This document shows, in pieces, positions 26,497 to 35,811 of a stretch of 64,000 nucleotides of DNA. The stretch lies in NCBI RefSeq assembly GCF_009208735.1, contig NZ_WFLJ01000003.1, forward strand, positions 248,001 to 312,000. Reading direction: 5' to 3'. The position numbers and the translations under genes were made by a program. Under the pieces are notes generated by a model. It worked only from the letters and a program-made list of their open reading frames with translations, was not told the DNA's origin and ran no database searches. Within the stretch, counting starts at the first letter, position 1. Every line of letters begins with the position of its first letter. Origin of the DNA: Janthinobacterium rivuli (GTDB lineage: Bacteria; Pseudomonadota; Gammaproteobacteria; Burkholderiales; Burkholderiaceae_D).

Positions 26497-29069
26497 TCAG
26501 CCAGGCCGACATCTATGCGGCGAAAATCCTCATCGTCGACGACCAGGAAGTCAATCTGCGCCTGCTCGAGCATTTGCTGCAAAGCGGCGGCTACACGGCC
26601 ATCAGCAGCACCCTCGACGCGCGCGCCGTGGCCGGCCTGCACCAGCGGCACCAGTTCGACCTGATCATCCTCGACCTGGTGATGCCGGGCATGAGCGGTT
26701 TCGACGTGATGGATGCCCTGCGCCCGCTGGAACTGGAAGGCTACCTGCCCGTGCTGGTGATCGCCGCCGACCCGGACGCCAAGCTGGCGGCGCTGGAAGC
26801 GGGCGCGCGCGACTTCATCAGCAAACCCTTCGATGCGCTCGAGGTGCTCACGCGCATCCGCAACATGCTCGAAGTGCGGCTGCTGCACCGCGCCGCGCGC
26901 CACTACAACACTTTGCTCGAACGCACGGTGGGCCAGCGCACGGCCGAACTGCAGCGCTTTCGCGGCGCCATGGACGCCACCACCGACGCCATCTTCCTCG
27001 TCGACGTGCTGGGCATGACCCTGGTCGACGTCAACGACGGCGCGTGCCGCCTGCTCGGCTATGCGCGCGCGGAGCTGCTGGCGCTGGCGCCCGGCACCTT
27101 GCTGCCGTCGCCGCCGGCCCCGCCCCTGGCTGCGTTGCCGGGCGGCGCGGCCCACCTGGCCACGGAAGTGACGGAATGCGAACTGGTGCGGCGCGACCTG
27201 AGCCTGGTGCCCGTGGAACTGGGCTGGCACTGGTATGCGCAGGCGCCCGTGGCGGGCGGGCAGGGCGCGGGCGGCCTGCTGCTGATCGCCGTGGCGCGCG
27301 ACATCAGCGAGCGGCGCCAGGCGCAGGAACGCCTGAAGCACATGGCCCACTACGATGGCTTGACGGGGCTGCCGAACCGCAGCCTGTTCTACCAGACCCT
27401 GGCCCAGGCCGTCGAACTGGCGCAGGAAAAAAGCTGGCGCATCGTGGTGCTGTTCATCGCGCTCGACCGTTTTAAAAGCATCAACGACACGCTGGGCGCG
27501 GCGCTGGGCGACGAACTGCTGCGCCAGTTCAGCAACCGCCTGGTCGAATGCGTGCGCCTGCGCGACACGGTGGGACGCCTGGGCAACGACGAATTCGCGC
27601 TGATACTCACCATGAGCCGCAACCAGCAGGAAGCCGTGGCCGTGGCCAACCAGGTGCGCGAAGCCTTGCGCGCGCCGTTCGACTTGCGCGGCCATGCGGC
27701 CACCCTGACGGCCAGCATCGGCATCGCCATGTATCCGGACGACGCCACCGACCCGGAAACCCTGATCAAATACGCGAATACGGCCATGGGCGGCGCCAAG
27801 CAGGCGGGCCGCGACGGCTACCGCTTTTTCACGGCCGGCATGAACGTGCAGGTGCTGGCGCGCCTGGACCTGGAACTGGCGCTGCGCCATGCGCTCGAAC
27901 ACGAGCAGTTCATCCTGTACTACCAGCCGAAGGTGGATTTGCGCACGGGCCGCATCAGCGGCGTGGAAGCGCTGCTGCGCTGGCGCCGTCCCGGCTACGG
28001 CCTGGTGGCGCCGGCCGAATTCGTGCCGGTGCTGGAAGACACGGGCCTGATCGTGCGCGTGGGCGCCTGGGTGATCCAGGCCGCCTGCCGCCAGATCGCC
28101 GAGTGGCGCGACAGCGAAGTGGGGCCCGTGCACGTGGCCGTGAATGTGTCGAGCCGCCAGTTTGCCGAAGGCGACCTGGAAGGCGAAGTGACGCACGCGC
28201 TGGCGCAGCACGAGGTGGCGCCGGAACTGCTGGAACTGGAATTGACGGAAACGGCGCTGATGTCGAACGCCGAGCGCACCATCGTCGTGCTGGGCAAACT
28301 GAAGAAAATCGGCGTGAAGGTGGCCATCGACGATTTCGGCACCGGCTACTCGAGCCTGGCCTATCTGCAGCGCTTCCCCATCGACAAGCTGAAAATCGAC
28401 ATCGCCTTCGTGCGCAACATCACCAGCAACCCGAACGACGCGGCCATCGCGCTGGCCATCGTCAGCATGGCGCACAGCCTGAAACTGAGCGTGGTGGCCG
28501 AGGGCGTGGAATCGCGCCCGCAGCTGGAATACCTGCGGCGCAACCGCTGCGATGAAATCCAGGGTTTTTATTTCAGCCGCGCCCTGCCGGCGCTGGAACT
28601 GGGGCAGATGATCGTCGCCGGCGCCGGCCTGCCGCCCGGCCACGACCCGGCCGCCCAGCCGGCGCAGACCCTGCTCATCGTCGACGACGACGTCAACGTG
28701 CTGTCGTCGCTGCACCGCCTGTTCCGTCCCGAGGGCTATCACATCCTCACGGCCAGCACGCCGGCCGAAGGCTTTGAAATGCTGGCCCTGCACCGCGTGC
28801 ACGTCATCGTCTGCGACCAGCGCATGCCCAGCATGAGCGGCACGGAGTTCCTCAGCAAGGTGAAGGAGCTATACCCGGAAACCATCCGTATCATCCTGTC
28901 CGGCTACACGGGCCTCGAAGCCGTACTCGACTCGATCAACCGGGGCGCCATCTACCGTTTTTATACGAAGCCGTGGGATGACACCCAGCTGCGCGACAAC
29001 ATCCGCCTGGCCTTCCAGCACTACTGGATGGTGAACCAGCCGGGGCTGGCGCGCGTGGCGGTGCGCTAG
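26493..29069 (+). CDS. REC-PAS-GGDEF-EAL-REC c-di-GMP phosphodiesterase response regulator
   Basis: 858 residues. The receiver domain has Asp61 (LIILDLVMPG), then come a PAS-like domain (about 150-280) and a GGDEF domain. The GGDEF is degenerate: GNDEF at 364-368 and Ala323 where the metal Asp should be (FIALDRFK). The EAL domain keeps its key residues: EALLRW, VNVSSRQF, ELTETAL, AIDDFGTGYSS, AEGVES and QGFYFSR. A second receiver ends the protein, with VIVCDQRMP and FYTKPWDD. It should be a c-di-GMP-degrading output of the kinase encoded just upstream. Confidence 0.9.
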   Translation: MISQADIYAAKILIVDDQEVNLRLLEHLLQSGGYTAISSTLDARAVAGLHQRHQFDLIILDLVMPGMSGFDVMDALRPLELEGYLPVLVIAADPDAKLAALEAGARDFISKPFDALEVLTRIRNMLEVRLLHRAARHYNTLLERTVGQRTAELQRFRGAMDATTDAIFLVDVLGMTLVDVNDGACRLLGYARAELLALAPGTLLPSPPAPPLAALPGGAAHLATEVTECELVRRDLSLVPVELGWHWYAQAPVAGGQGAGGLLLIAVARDISERRQAQERLKHMAHYDGLTGLPNRSLFYQTLAQAVELAQEKSWRIVVLFIALDRFKSINDTLGAALGDELLRQFSNRLVECVRLRDTVGRLGNDEFALILTMSRNQQEAVAVANQVREALRAPFDLRGHAATLTASIGIAMYPDDATDPETLIKYANTAMGGAKQAGRDGYRFFTAGMNVQVLARLDLELALRHALEHEQFILYYQPKVDLRTGRISGVEALLRWRRPGYGLVAPAEFVPVLEDTGLIVRVGAWVIQAACRQIAEWRDSEVGPVHVAVNVSSRQFAEGDLEGEVTHALAQHEVAPELLELELTETALMSNAERTIVVLGKLKKIGVKVAIDDFGTGYSSLAYLQRFPIDKLKIDIAFVRNITSNPNDAAIALAIVSMAHSLKLSVVAEGVESRPQLEYLRRNRCDEIQGFYFSRALPALELGQMIVAGAGLPPGHDPAAQPAQTLLIVDDDVNVLSSLHRLFRPEGYHILTASTPAEGFEMLALHRVHVIVCDQRMPSMSGTEFLSKVKELYPETIRIILSGYTGLEAVLDSINRGAIYRFYTKPWDDTQLRDNIRLAFQHYWMVNQPGLARVAVR

Positions 29070-29070
29070 C

Positions 29071-30051
29071 TCAATCGCTGAAGTGGTCGAAGGAGCTCAA
29101 GGCCAGATCCAGTGGCAATCCCTTTGCATCCACCAGCCGCAAGCCGCTTTCTGCCTCGATGCGGCCCACGCGCGTGACGGGTGTGGCGCAGCTGGCCGCC
29201 AGGGCGGCGATGGCGTCGCGCGAGGAAGCCGGCGCCGTGAAGCACAGTTCATAGTCGTCGCCGCCGGCGGCCGTGTAGCGGCGGCGCAGCGGCGTGTCTT
29301 GCCGCGCCAGCACGGGGCCGGCCGGCAGGGCGTCGACGTCGAGCGTGGCGCCCACCCGCGACGCTTTCAAGATGTGGCCGAGGTCTCCCACCAGGCCGTC
29401 CGAAATGTCGATGGCGGCATGCGCGAGGCCCGCTTCGGCCAGCGCGCAGCCGAGCGCCACGCGCGGCGTGGGCGTGTGCATGCGCGCGGCGGCCATCAGC
29501 AGGTCGGCCGGCGCCAGCTCCTGTTCCATGCGGTAGCCGGCCAGCGCCAGGCGCGCGTCGCCCACGGTGCCGCTGACCCAGATATCGTCGCCCGCCACGG
29601 CCGCGCCGCGGCGCAGGGCCTGGCCCGGCGCCAGTTCGCCGAACACGGTGATGCAGATATTGAGCGGTCCCTTGGTGGTGTCGCCGCCGATCAGTTCGCA
29701 GTCGAAGGCGTCGGCCAGCGCGAACAGGCCTTCGGCAAAGCCGGCCAGCCAGGCGCGTTCCGCCTGCGGCAGCGCCAGCGCCAAAGTAAATGCGACGGGA
29801 CGCGCGCCCATGGCGGCCAGGTCGGACAGGTTCACGGCCAGGCTTTTGTGACCGAGCATGCGGGCGTCGGCGCCGGCGAAGAAGTGCCGGTCCTCGACCA
29901 GCATGTCCGAGGAGATGGCGATCTGCTTGCCGGCGCCGGGCGTGAGCAGCGCGCAATCGTCGCCGATGCCCAGGGTGGCGCGGCCGGGGCGCTGGCGCAC
30001 GAAATATTGTTTGATCAGGTCGAATTCGGAAAGCGCGTCGTGTGGGGCCAT
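29071..30051 (-). CDS. thiL: Thiamine-monophosphate kinase
   Basis: Phosphorylates thiamine monophosphate to the coenzyme thiamine diphosphate. The 326-residue product has SEFDLIKQYF at the N-terminus, GIGDDCALL (metal-binding Asp), SSDMLVEDRHF, NLSDLAAMGARPVAF, ELIGGDTTKGPLNI, HAAIDISDGLVGDLGHI and GGDDYELCF, as expected of ThiL. It converges on the c-di-GMP operon with a 1-nt gap. No other thiamine gene is nearby. Confidence 0.95.
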   Translation of the reverse strand: MAPHDALSEFDLIKQYFVRQRPGRATLGIGDDCALLTPGAGKQIAISSDMLVEDRHFFAGADARMLGHKSLAVNLSDLAAMGARPVAFTLALALPQAERAWLAGFAEGLFALADAFDCELIGGDTTKGPLNICITVFGELAPGQALRRGAAVAGDDIWVSGTVGDARLALAGYRMEQELAPADLLMAAARMHTPTPRVALGCALAEAGLAHAAIDISDGLVGDLGHILKASRVGATLDVDALPAGPVLARQDTPLRRRYTAAGGDDYELCFTAPASSRDAIAALAASCATPVTRVGRIEAESGLRLVDAKGLPLDLALSSFDHFSD

Positions 30052-30140
30052 GGCGTGGTCTGTTCGTTGAGTGATGGTGTGGCCCGGCTATTATAGGCTG
30101 GCCTACAATACGGGTCTTTGCCACCGCCGATCATGCCCCT

Positions 30141-30734
30141 ATGCCCTTCCACGATATCCACGCCCTGATGCAATCCTATCTTGACGATGGCTGGCTGCGC
30201 GAGCCGCAGGCCGTCGGCCTGGCCACGTTCACGGCGCCGGAACTGCTGGCGCGCGGATTCTACGAGCTGTGCGATGGCGGCCAGCTGTGCCTGTATGAGG
30301 ATGAGCGCTGGTTCCGCTGCGCCAGCCGGGCCGTGCAAGCATCGTTCAAGGTGTATCTGCAAGGCGGCCGCTTGCATGCGAATGGATTGGAACTCGGTTA
30401 TCAGGTGCGCCTGGCCAGCGTGCTGCGCGCGGCGCGGCGGCCCTTGCCGCCGTATCGCCTGCTGCTGGAGGCGGGGGCGCGCAGCGGCGCGCTGCTGTTC
30501 GACAGCGGCCTGGTGCTGCAGTTCGCGGCCAACCTGCGCGGCGCGCAGCGCCACTATTTCCTGACCCTGGTCGAGGGGCAGTTGCCCGATCCCGGTGCGG
30601 GCGAGCTCGACCTGCGCGCCGCCAGCGAGGGCCACGTCCAGGCCCTGTATGGACACTGTACGCCGGAACAATTGCAGCGCCAGGCCCGGCGCGGCCATGC
30701 GGCGCTGCGCGAGCTGGCGCAGCTGCTTTCCTAA
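30141..30734 (+). CDS. Hypothetical protein, 197 residues
   Basis: I do not recognise this family. The product is soluble-looking, with no signal peptide or membrane helix. It has an N-terminal DIHALMQSYLDDGWLRE segment, several short beta-prone stretches (LCLYEDERWFRC, SFKVYLQGGRLH) and a C-terminal helix. Codon use matches its neighbours. It is divergent from thiL and converges on the MarR gene with a 2-nt gap, so it is probably a genuine monocistronic gene. Confidence 0.65.
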   Translation: MPFHDIHALMQSYLDDGWLREPQAVGLATFTAPELLARGFYELCDGGQLCLYEDERWFRCASRAVQASFKVYLQGGRLHANGLELGYQVRLASVLRAARRPLPPYRLLLEAGARSGALLFDSGLVLQFAANLRGAQRHYFLTLVEGQLPDPGAGELDLRAASEGHVQALYGHCTPEQLQRQARRGHAALRELAQLLS

Positions 30735-30736
30735 AC

Positions 30737-31258
30737 TTAAACTTTCTTCGCCTGCGCCATGCCGTGCAGCAGCTTGGCCAGCAACTGGTCGAGCTGGCGC
30801 TGCTCGGCCGCGCTCAGCACCGACAGCATGGCGCGCTCGTTGTCCACGTGCAGCAGCACCAGCCTTTCAATCAATTCCACTCCCTTGGGCGTCAGGGCCA
30901 CCAGCACGCCGCGCCGGTCTGTCGGATGCTTCTGGCGTTCGATCAGGCCGGCCGCTTCCAGCCGGTCGATGCGGTTGGTCATGCCGCCCGAGGACAGCAT
31001 GGCCGCCTCGTACAGGGCCGTCGGCGTCAGCGCATATGGCGCGCCCGAGCGGCGCAGGGTGGCCAGCACGTCGAATTCGCCCGGCTGCAAGCCGTGTTCG
31101 GCGAACAGCGGATTGAGCCAGTCGCGCGCCATCAACTGCGCCACCGTGCCCAGCTGGCCCACCAGCTGCATGGCGCGCGTATCCATCTGCGGCAGTTCGC
31201 GCTGCCATTGTGCGGCGGCAAATTGCGCGCGCGTGTGTTCTTGCGGGGTAGTTGTCAT
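30737..31258 (-). CDS. MarR family transcriptional regulator
   Basis: A 173-residue winged-helix regulator. Visible features are LAAQ-type N-terminal helices, FDVLATLRRSGAPYALTPTALYEAAMLSSGGMTNRIDRLE (recognition helix region) and the wing RQKHPTDRRGVLVALTPKG, with the conserved DxR. MarR repressors release DNA on ligand binding. It is head-to-head with an MFS transporter, and two tandem palindromes lie in the shared 121-bp gap, a classic autoregulated transporter divergon. Confidence 0.93.
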   Translation of the reverse strand: MTTTPQEHTRAQFAAAQWQRELPQMDTRAMQLVGQLGTVAQLMARDWLNPLFAEHGLQPGEFDVLATLRRSGAPYALTPTALYEAAMLSSGGMTNRIDRLEAAGLIERQKHPTDRRGVLVALTPKGVELIERLVLLHVDNERAMLSVLSAAEQRQLDQLLAKLLHGMAQAKKV

Positions 31259-31270
31259 GGGGTGTCCACT

Positions 31271-31312
31271 TATCTTGACCTCAAGATAGATTTCTATCTT
31301 TATGTTAAGATA
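31271..31312. promoter_or_regulatory. Two tandem 18-bp palindromic operators, probable MarR sites
   Basis: Site 1 (31271-31288) is TATCTTGA-CC-TCAAGATA, a perfect 8-bp inverted repeat. Site 2 (31295-31312) is TATCTTTA-TG-TTAAGATA, with one mismatch between arms. The centres are 24 bp apart, about two helical turns. Both share the ATCTTGA-type half site common among MarR regulators. They lie 13-54 nt before the marR start and about 70-110 nt before the MFS start. Confidence 0.8.
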
Positions 31313-31379
31313 CTTTTCATCGAGTTATTTTATATGACGCATTAAACCATGTGCCTCCCAGCGAGGCAAGGACTATCCC

Positions 31380-32573
31380 ATGCCCACCGCACGACCTGCC
31401 GCTCCCCTTTCTTCTTCCGCTTCCCCGGCCCTGCTGGTGGCCGCCATCATCCTGCTGGGCCTGAATCTGCGCCCCATCCTGGCGGCCATCGGCCCCTTGC
31501 TCGACAGCATCCAGGCCAGCACGGGCCTCGGCAATGCCGACGCGGGCTTGCTGACCACCGTGCCCGTGTTCGCCATGGGCGTGTGCGCCTTGCTGGGCGC
31601 GCAGCTGCAGCGCCGCCTGGGCGTGGCGCGCGGCATCGCTATCGGCATCGCCATCATCGCTGCCGCCTGCGCGCTGCGCTGGCCCTGGCACGGCAGCGGC
31701 GGCCTGATCGCCACGGCGGCCCTGGGCGGCCTGGGCATTGCGCTGGTGCAGGCGCTGCTGCCGGCCTTCATCAAGCGCCATTTCCCCGCGCGGGCAGGCC
31801 AGCTGATGGGGTTTTATACGACGGGCATCATGGGCGGCGCGGCCATCGCCGCCGCGTCCGCTTCACCGCTGGCGCAAAGCTGGGGTTGGCAAGCGTTGCT
31901 GGCCCTGTGGGCGCTGCCTGCGGCGGTCGCCGCCCTGCTGTGGCGCCGCGCAGCCGCTTCGCGCGTGGACGTGGCCAGCAGCGTTGGCGCCAGCCTGCCC
32001 GTGGGCAGCCCCCGCGCCTGGCTGCTGATGGTGTTCTTTGGCATCGGCACGGGCGCCTACACCCTGGTGCTGGCCTGGCTGCCGCCGTTTTATACGGAGC
32101 TGGGCTGGAGCGCGGCCGACAGCGGCTTGCTGCTCGGTGGCCTGACCCTGGTGGAAGTGCTGGCGGGACTGGTGATTTCCAGCATCATCCACCGCTTCCC
32201 CGACCGCCGCATCCTGCTGCTGGCCGTCTTGCTGTCCGTGCTGGCCGGTCTGGCTTGCCTGATCGTCGCGCCCGCGCAACTGGCGCTGCCCGCCGTGATA
32301 TTGCTGGGCTGCGGCATCGGCGCCCTGTTCCCCCTGTCGCTGATCGTCAGCATGGACCACGTGACGGAGCCGGCCGGGGCCGGCGCGCTGCTGGGATTCG
32401 TGCAGGGCGGCGGCTACATCATCGCCAGCAGCATGCCCTTCATCGCCGGCCTGATCCGCCAGCATTCGTCCAGCCTGGCCCAGGCGTGGATGGTGATGGC
32501 CGGCGGCGTGGTGGTCTTGCTGCTGATCGCCGTGCGCTTCGCGCCCGGTGCTCATCTGGCCCCGTCGCGTTAG
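31380..32573 (+). CDS. MFS transporter, CynX/NimT (cyanate permease-like) family
   Basis: 397 residues with about twelve hydrophobic helices. Family features are GLNLRPILAAIGPLL in the first helix, the GQLMGFYTTGIMGGAAIAA segment in helix 5, and LGCGIGALFPLSLIVSMDHV in the second half. The family includes cyanate, nitroimidazole and small aromatic substrate carriers; the substrate here is unknown. The MarR repressor is divergent and its putative operators lie in the shared region, so expression is likely ligand-induced efflux or uptake. Confidence 0.9.
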   Translation: MPTARPAAPLSSSASPALLVAAIILLGLNLRPILAAIGPLLDSIQASTGLGNADAGLLTTVPVFAMGVCALLGAQLQRRLGVARGIAIGIAIIAAACALRWPWHGSGGLIATAALGGLGIALVQALLPAFIKRHFPARAGQLMGFYTTGIMGGAAIAAASASPLAQSWGWQALLALWALPAAVAALLWRRAAASRVDVASSVGASLPVGSPRAWLLMVFFGIGTGAYTLVLAWLPPFYTELGWSAADSGLLLGGLTLVEVLAGLVISSIIHRFPDRRILLLAVLLSVLAGLACLIVAPAQLALPAVILLGCGIGALFPLSLIVSMDHVTEPAGAGALLGFVQGGGYIIASSMPFIAGLIRQHSSSLAQAWMVMAGGVVVLLLIAVRFAPGAHLAPSR

Positions 32574-32613
32574 CGTGCGCCTGCCGCGTGCCGGCAGCTG
32601 CTATATTTCGGCC

Positions 32614-33207
32614 ATGAACATCGTCGACCACTATTTAGCAGGATTGCGCCAGGCCATGCCGCCGGAACCGCTGGCGGAGCTGGCCTTGGCCAGCGGCGCC
32701 AGCGCGGCGCAACTGGCCAGCCTGCGCCAAACGTATCCGCTGTGCCCGGACAGCCTGCTGCGTTTGCTGGGCCAGTACAACGGCACCTATTATCAGAAGT
32801 ATGCCGGCGGTACGGTGCTGGTGTACATGCTGGGCTCGGACGTGTTCGAGTATCCGTATTACCTGAGCTCCGTCGAGCAGATCCTCAAGGACGGGCAGGC
32901 GAACCAGCGCAGCATCGCCGACATCTACGGCCATTACCTGGACGACGATCCCGGCATCGTCGACGCCCGCATCGACGCCGGGGGCCGGCAGGGCGAGCGC
33001 CTGTGTTTTTCGCATTGCATGAACAATGGCGGCTCGTCGCGGCTGTATATCGATTTCACGCCCACGGCGTCAGGCAAGGTGGGGCAGGTGGTGCGCTTCC
33101 TGCATGATCCCGATAGCTACCTGGTCATCGCCGACAGCTTCGACGCCTATCTGCACATGCTGATCGATGACGAGTATGCCTTCTTGACCGATGAAAATTT
33201 CGACTAG
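32614..33207 (+). CDS. SMI1/KNR4-like protein
   Basis: A 197-residue acidic cytoplasmic protein. It shows the SMI1/KNR4 (SUKH) pattern: an N-terminal LRQTYPLCPDSLLRLLGQYNGTYY segment, a middle VFEYPYYLSSVEQI strand-helix, and DSYLVIADSFDAYLHMLIDDEYAF near the end. SUKH proteins include many contact-dependent toxin immunity proteins and other scaffolds. No toxin gene is beside it. The ATG at 32614 was chosen for family fit; the frame runs further upstream into the end of the MFS gene. Confidence 0.72.
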   Translation: MNIVDHYLAGLRQAMPPEPLAELALASGASAAQLASLRQTYPLCPDSLLRLLGQYNGTYYQKYAGGTVLVYMLGSDVFEYPYYLSSVEQILKDGQANQRSIADIYGHYLDDDPGIVDARIDAGGRQGERLCFSHCMNNGGSSRLYIDFTPTASGKVGQVVRFLHDPDSYLVIADSFDAYLHMLIDDEYAFLTDENFD

Positions 33208-33437
33208 ATGCAGCATCGCCGCGCGCTGGCGGATGTTCATTATGAAAACTAATTGAAATCTAAAATTTGATAGTTTTTCCTGTTCAGGACGTTTATGCCG
33301 CCGGACGGCCTTACAATGCTAGGTTATGCGTTTTCGTGATATCAGACTGTGGCTAGCGGAAAATACCTAGCTAATTGAAAGAATCGGTCTGATAAAATCC
33401 GGAACACCCGATCGACCAAACAGGAAGGCAGCACAGC

Positions 33438-35756
33438 ATGGATTCGTCATCTGATAAAAAAGAAGAATTGCGTCAACAATTGCGCTTGGCCGCACTCGAG
33501 TATCACGAGTGCCCGCGCCCCGGCAAAATCAGCGTGACGCCGACCAAACAACTGACCAACCAGCGCGACCTGGCATTGGCCTACTCGCCAGGCGTGGCCG
33601 CTCCCTGCGAAGAAATCGTCATCGATCCGGCGAATGCCTATAAATATACGGCGCGCGGCAACCTGGTGGCCGTCATCACCAACGGCACGGCCGTGCTGGG
33701 GCTGGGCAATATCGGCCCGCTGGCCGCCAAGCCGGTGATGGAAGGCAAGGGCGTGCTGTTCAAGAAGTTCGCCGGCATCGACGTCTTCGACATCGAAATC
33801 AACGAGATGGACCCGGACAAGCTGGTCGACATCATCGCTTCGCTGGAACCGACCTTCGGCGGCGTGAACCTGGAAGACATCAAGGCGCCCGAGTGCTTCT
33901 ACATCGAGCGCCAGCTGCGCGACCGCATGAAGATTCCCGTCTTCCATGACGACCAGCACGGCACCGCCATCATCGTCGGCGCGGCCATCCTGAACGGCTT
34001 GAAAGCCGTCGGCAAGAAAATCGAGGACTGCAAGCTGGTCGTGTCGGGCGCGGGCGCCGCGGCGCTGGCCTGCCTGGACCTGATCGTCGACCTGGGCTTC
34101 CCGCTGAAAAACATCTACGTCACCGACCTGGCCGGCGTCGTCTACAAGGGCCGCACGGAACTGATGGACCCGGACAAGGAACGCTTCGCGCAAGACACGC
34201 CGCTGCGCACCCTGGCCGAGATCATCCCGGACGCCGACATTTTCCTCGGCGTCTCCGCCGGCGGCGTGCTCAAGCAAGACATGGTGCGCAAGATGGCGCC
34301 GAACCCGCTGATCCTGGCGCTGGCCAATCCGAATCCGGAAATCCTGCCGGAAGAAGTCAAGGCCGTGCGCAGCGACGCCATCATCGCCACGGGCCGTTCG
34401 GATTATCCGAACCAGGTCAACAACGTGCTGTGCTTCCCGTACATCTTCCGCGGCGCCCTCGATTGCGGCGCCACGACGATCACGCGCGAAATGGAAATCG
34501 CCGTCGTGCACGCGATCGCCGACCTGGCGCATGCCGAGCAGTCCGACATCGTCGCCACCACGTATGGCATCAGCAACCTGTCGTTCGGTCCTGAATACCT
34601 GATCCCGATGCCGTTCGATCCGCGCCTCTTGATCAAGATCGCGCCAGCCGTCGCCAAGGCGGCCGAGGATTCGGGCGTCGCCACGCGTCCGATCAAGGAT
34701 CTGCAAGCGTACGCGGACAGCCTGCAGCAATTCGTCTACCGCAGCGGCACCTTCATGAAGCCGCTGTTCCTGATGGCCAAGTCCACGCCGGCCGAACTCA
34801 AACGCATCGTCTACGCCGAAGGCGAAGAAGAGCGCGTGCTGCGCGCCGTGCAAGTGGTGGTCGATGAAAAACTGGCGCGTCCCATCCTGGTGGGCCGTCC
34901 ACCCGTGCTCGAAGCGCGCATCCAGAAGTTCGGCCTGCGCCTCAAGCAAGGCGTCGACTTCGACGTCATCAACCCGGACTTCGACGAGCGCTATCGCGAT
35001 TACTGGAACACGTATTACGACATGACGAGCCGCAAGGGCGTCACCGAGAAATACGCGAAGCTGGAAATGCGCCGCCGCCACACCCTGATCGGTTCGATGA
35101 TGATCCACAAGGGCGATGCGGACGGCATGATCTGCGGCACCTTCGGCACCACCCAGCTGCACCTGAAATACATCGACCAGGTGCTGGGCAAGCGCGCCGG
35201 CAGCAATGTCTACGCCGCCATGAACGTCTTGATCATGCCGGAACGCCAACTGGTGATGGTCGACACGCACGTCAATGAAAACCCGGACGCCGAGCAATTG
35301 GCCGAGATCACCATCATGGCCGCCGAAGAGATGACCCGTTTCGGCCTGTCGCCGCGCGCAGCGCTGCTGTCGCACTCGAACTTCGGTTCCAGCGACAGCG
35401 CCTCGGCGCAAAAGATGCGCGCCGCGCTGGCCATCATCAAGGAACGCGCGCCGGACCTGGAAATCGACGGCGAAATGCACGGCGATACGGCCCTCGACAG
35501 CAAGCTGCGCCACAAGCTGATGCCGAACTCGGACCTCAAGCACGACGCCAACCTGCTGGTCATGCCGAACATCGAGTCGGCCAACATCGCCTACAACCTG
35601 GTCAAGACGGCGGCCGGCAACGGCATCGCCGTGGGCCCGATCCTGCTGGGCTGCGCCAAGCCCGTGCACATCCTGACGCCGTCGGCCACCGTGCGCCGCA
35701 TCGTCAACATGACGGCGCTGTGCGTCGTCGATGCCGTGGCACAGCGCAAAGCCTAA
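33438..35756 (+). CDS. maeB: NADP-dependent malic enzyme (malic enzyme / phosphotransacetylase-like fusion)
   Basis: Decarboxylates malate to pyruvate with NADP+, linking the TCA cycle to gluconeogenesis and NADPH supply. The 772-residue protein has a malic enzyme domain (about 1-430) with [39 protein letters not shown] and [15 protein letters not shown] phosphotransacetylase-like regulatory domain (about 440-772) shows [12 protein letters not shown] and MICGTFGTT. This fusion is typical of MaeB. A 230-bp AT-richer leader (33208-33437) precedes it, in which I could not fix a promoter. Confidence 0.95.
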   Translation: MDSSSDKKEELRQQLRLAALEYHECPRPGKISVTPTKQLTNQRDLALAYSPGVAAPCEEIVIDPANAYKYTARGNLVAVITNGTAVLGLGNIGPLAAKPVMEGKGVLFKKFAGIDVFDIEINEMDPDKLVDIIASLEPTFGGVNLEDIKAPECFYIERQLRDRMKIPVFHDDQHGTAIIVGAAILNGLKAVGKKIEDCKLVVSGAGAAALACLDLIVDLGFPLKNIYVTDLAGVVYKGRTELMDPDKERFAQDTPLRTLAEIIPDADIFLGVSAGGVLKQDMVRKMAPNPLILALANPNPEILPEEVKAVRSDAIIATGRSDYPNQVNNVLCFPYIFRGALDCGATTITREMEIAVVHAIADLAHAEQSDIVATTYGISNLSFGPEYLIPMPFDPRLLIKIAPAVAKAAEDSGVATRPIKDLQAYADSLQQFVYRSGTFMKPLFLMAKSTPAELKRIVYAEGEEERVLRAVQVVVDEKLARPILVGRPPVLEARIQKFGLRLKQGVDFDVINPDFDERYRDYWNTYYDMTSRKGVTEKYAKLEMRRRHTLIGSMMIHKGDADGMICGTFGTTQLHLKYIDQVLGKRAGSNVYAAMNVLIMPERQLVMVDTHVNENPDAEQLAEITIMAAEEMTRFGLSPRAALLSHSNFGSSDSASAQKMRAALAIIKERAPDLEIDGEMHGDTALDSKLRHKLMPNSDLKHDANLLVMPNIESANIAYNLVKTAAGNGIAVGPILLGCAKPVHILTPSATVRRIVNMTALCVVDAVAQRKA

Positions 35757-35774
35757 GGTTGTAGCTGTCGCTTG

Positions 35775-35811
35775 AAAGCCGCGCCATCCGCAAGGGTGGC
35801 GCGGCTTTTTT
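35775..35811. terminator. Strong terminator after maeB
   Basis: A 15-bp stem built on AAAGCCGCGCCA / TGGCGCGGCTTT with a GCAA tetraloop and a T-run. The T-run overlaps the stop codon of the converging membrane-protein gene, so the structure may serve both. Confidence 0.85.
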
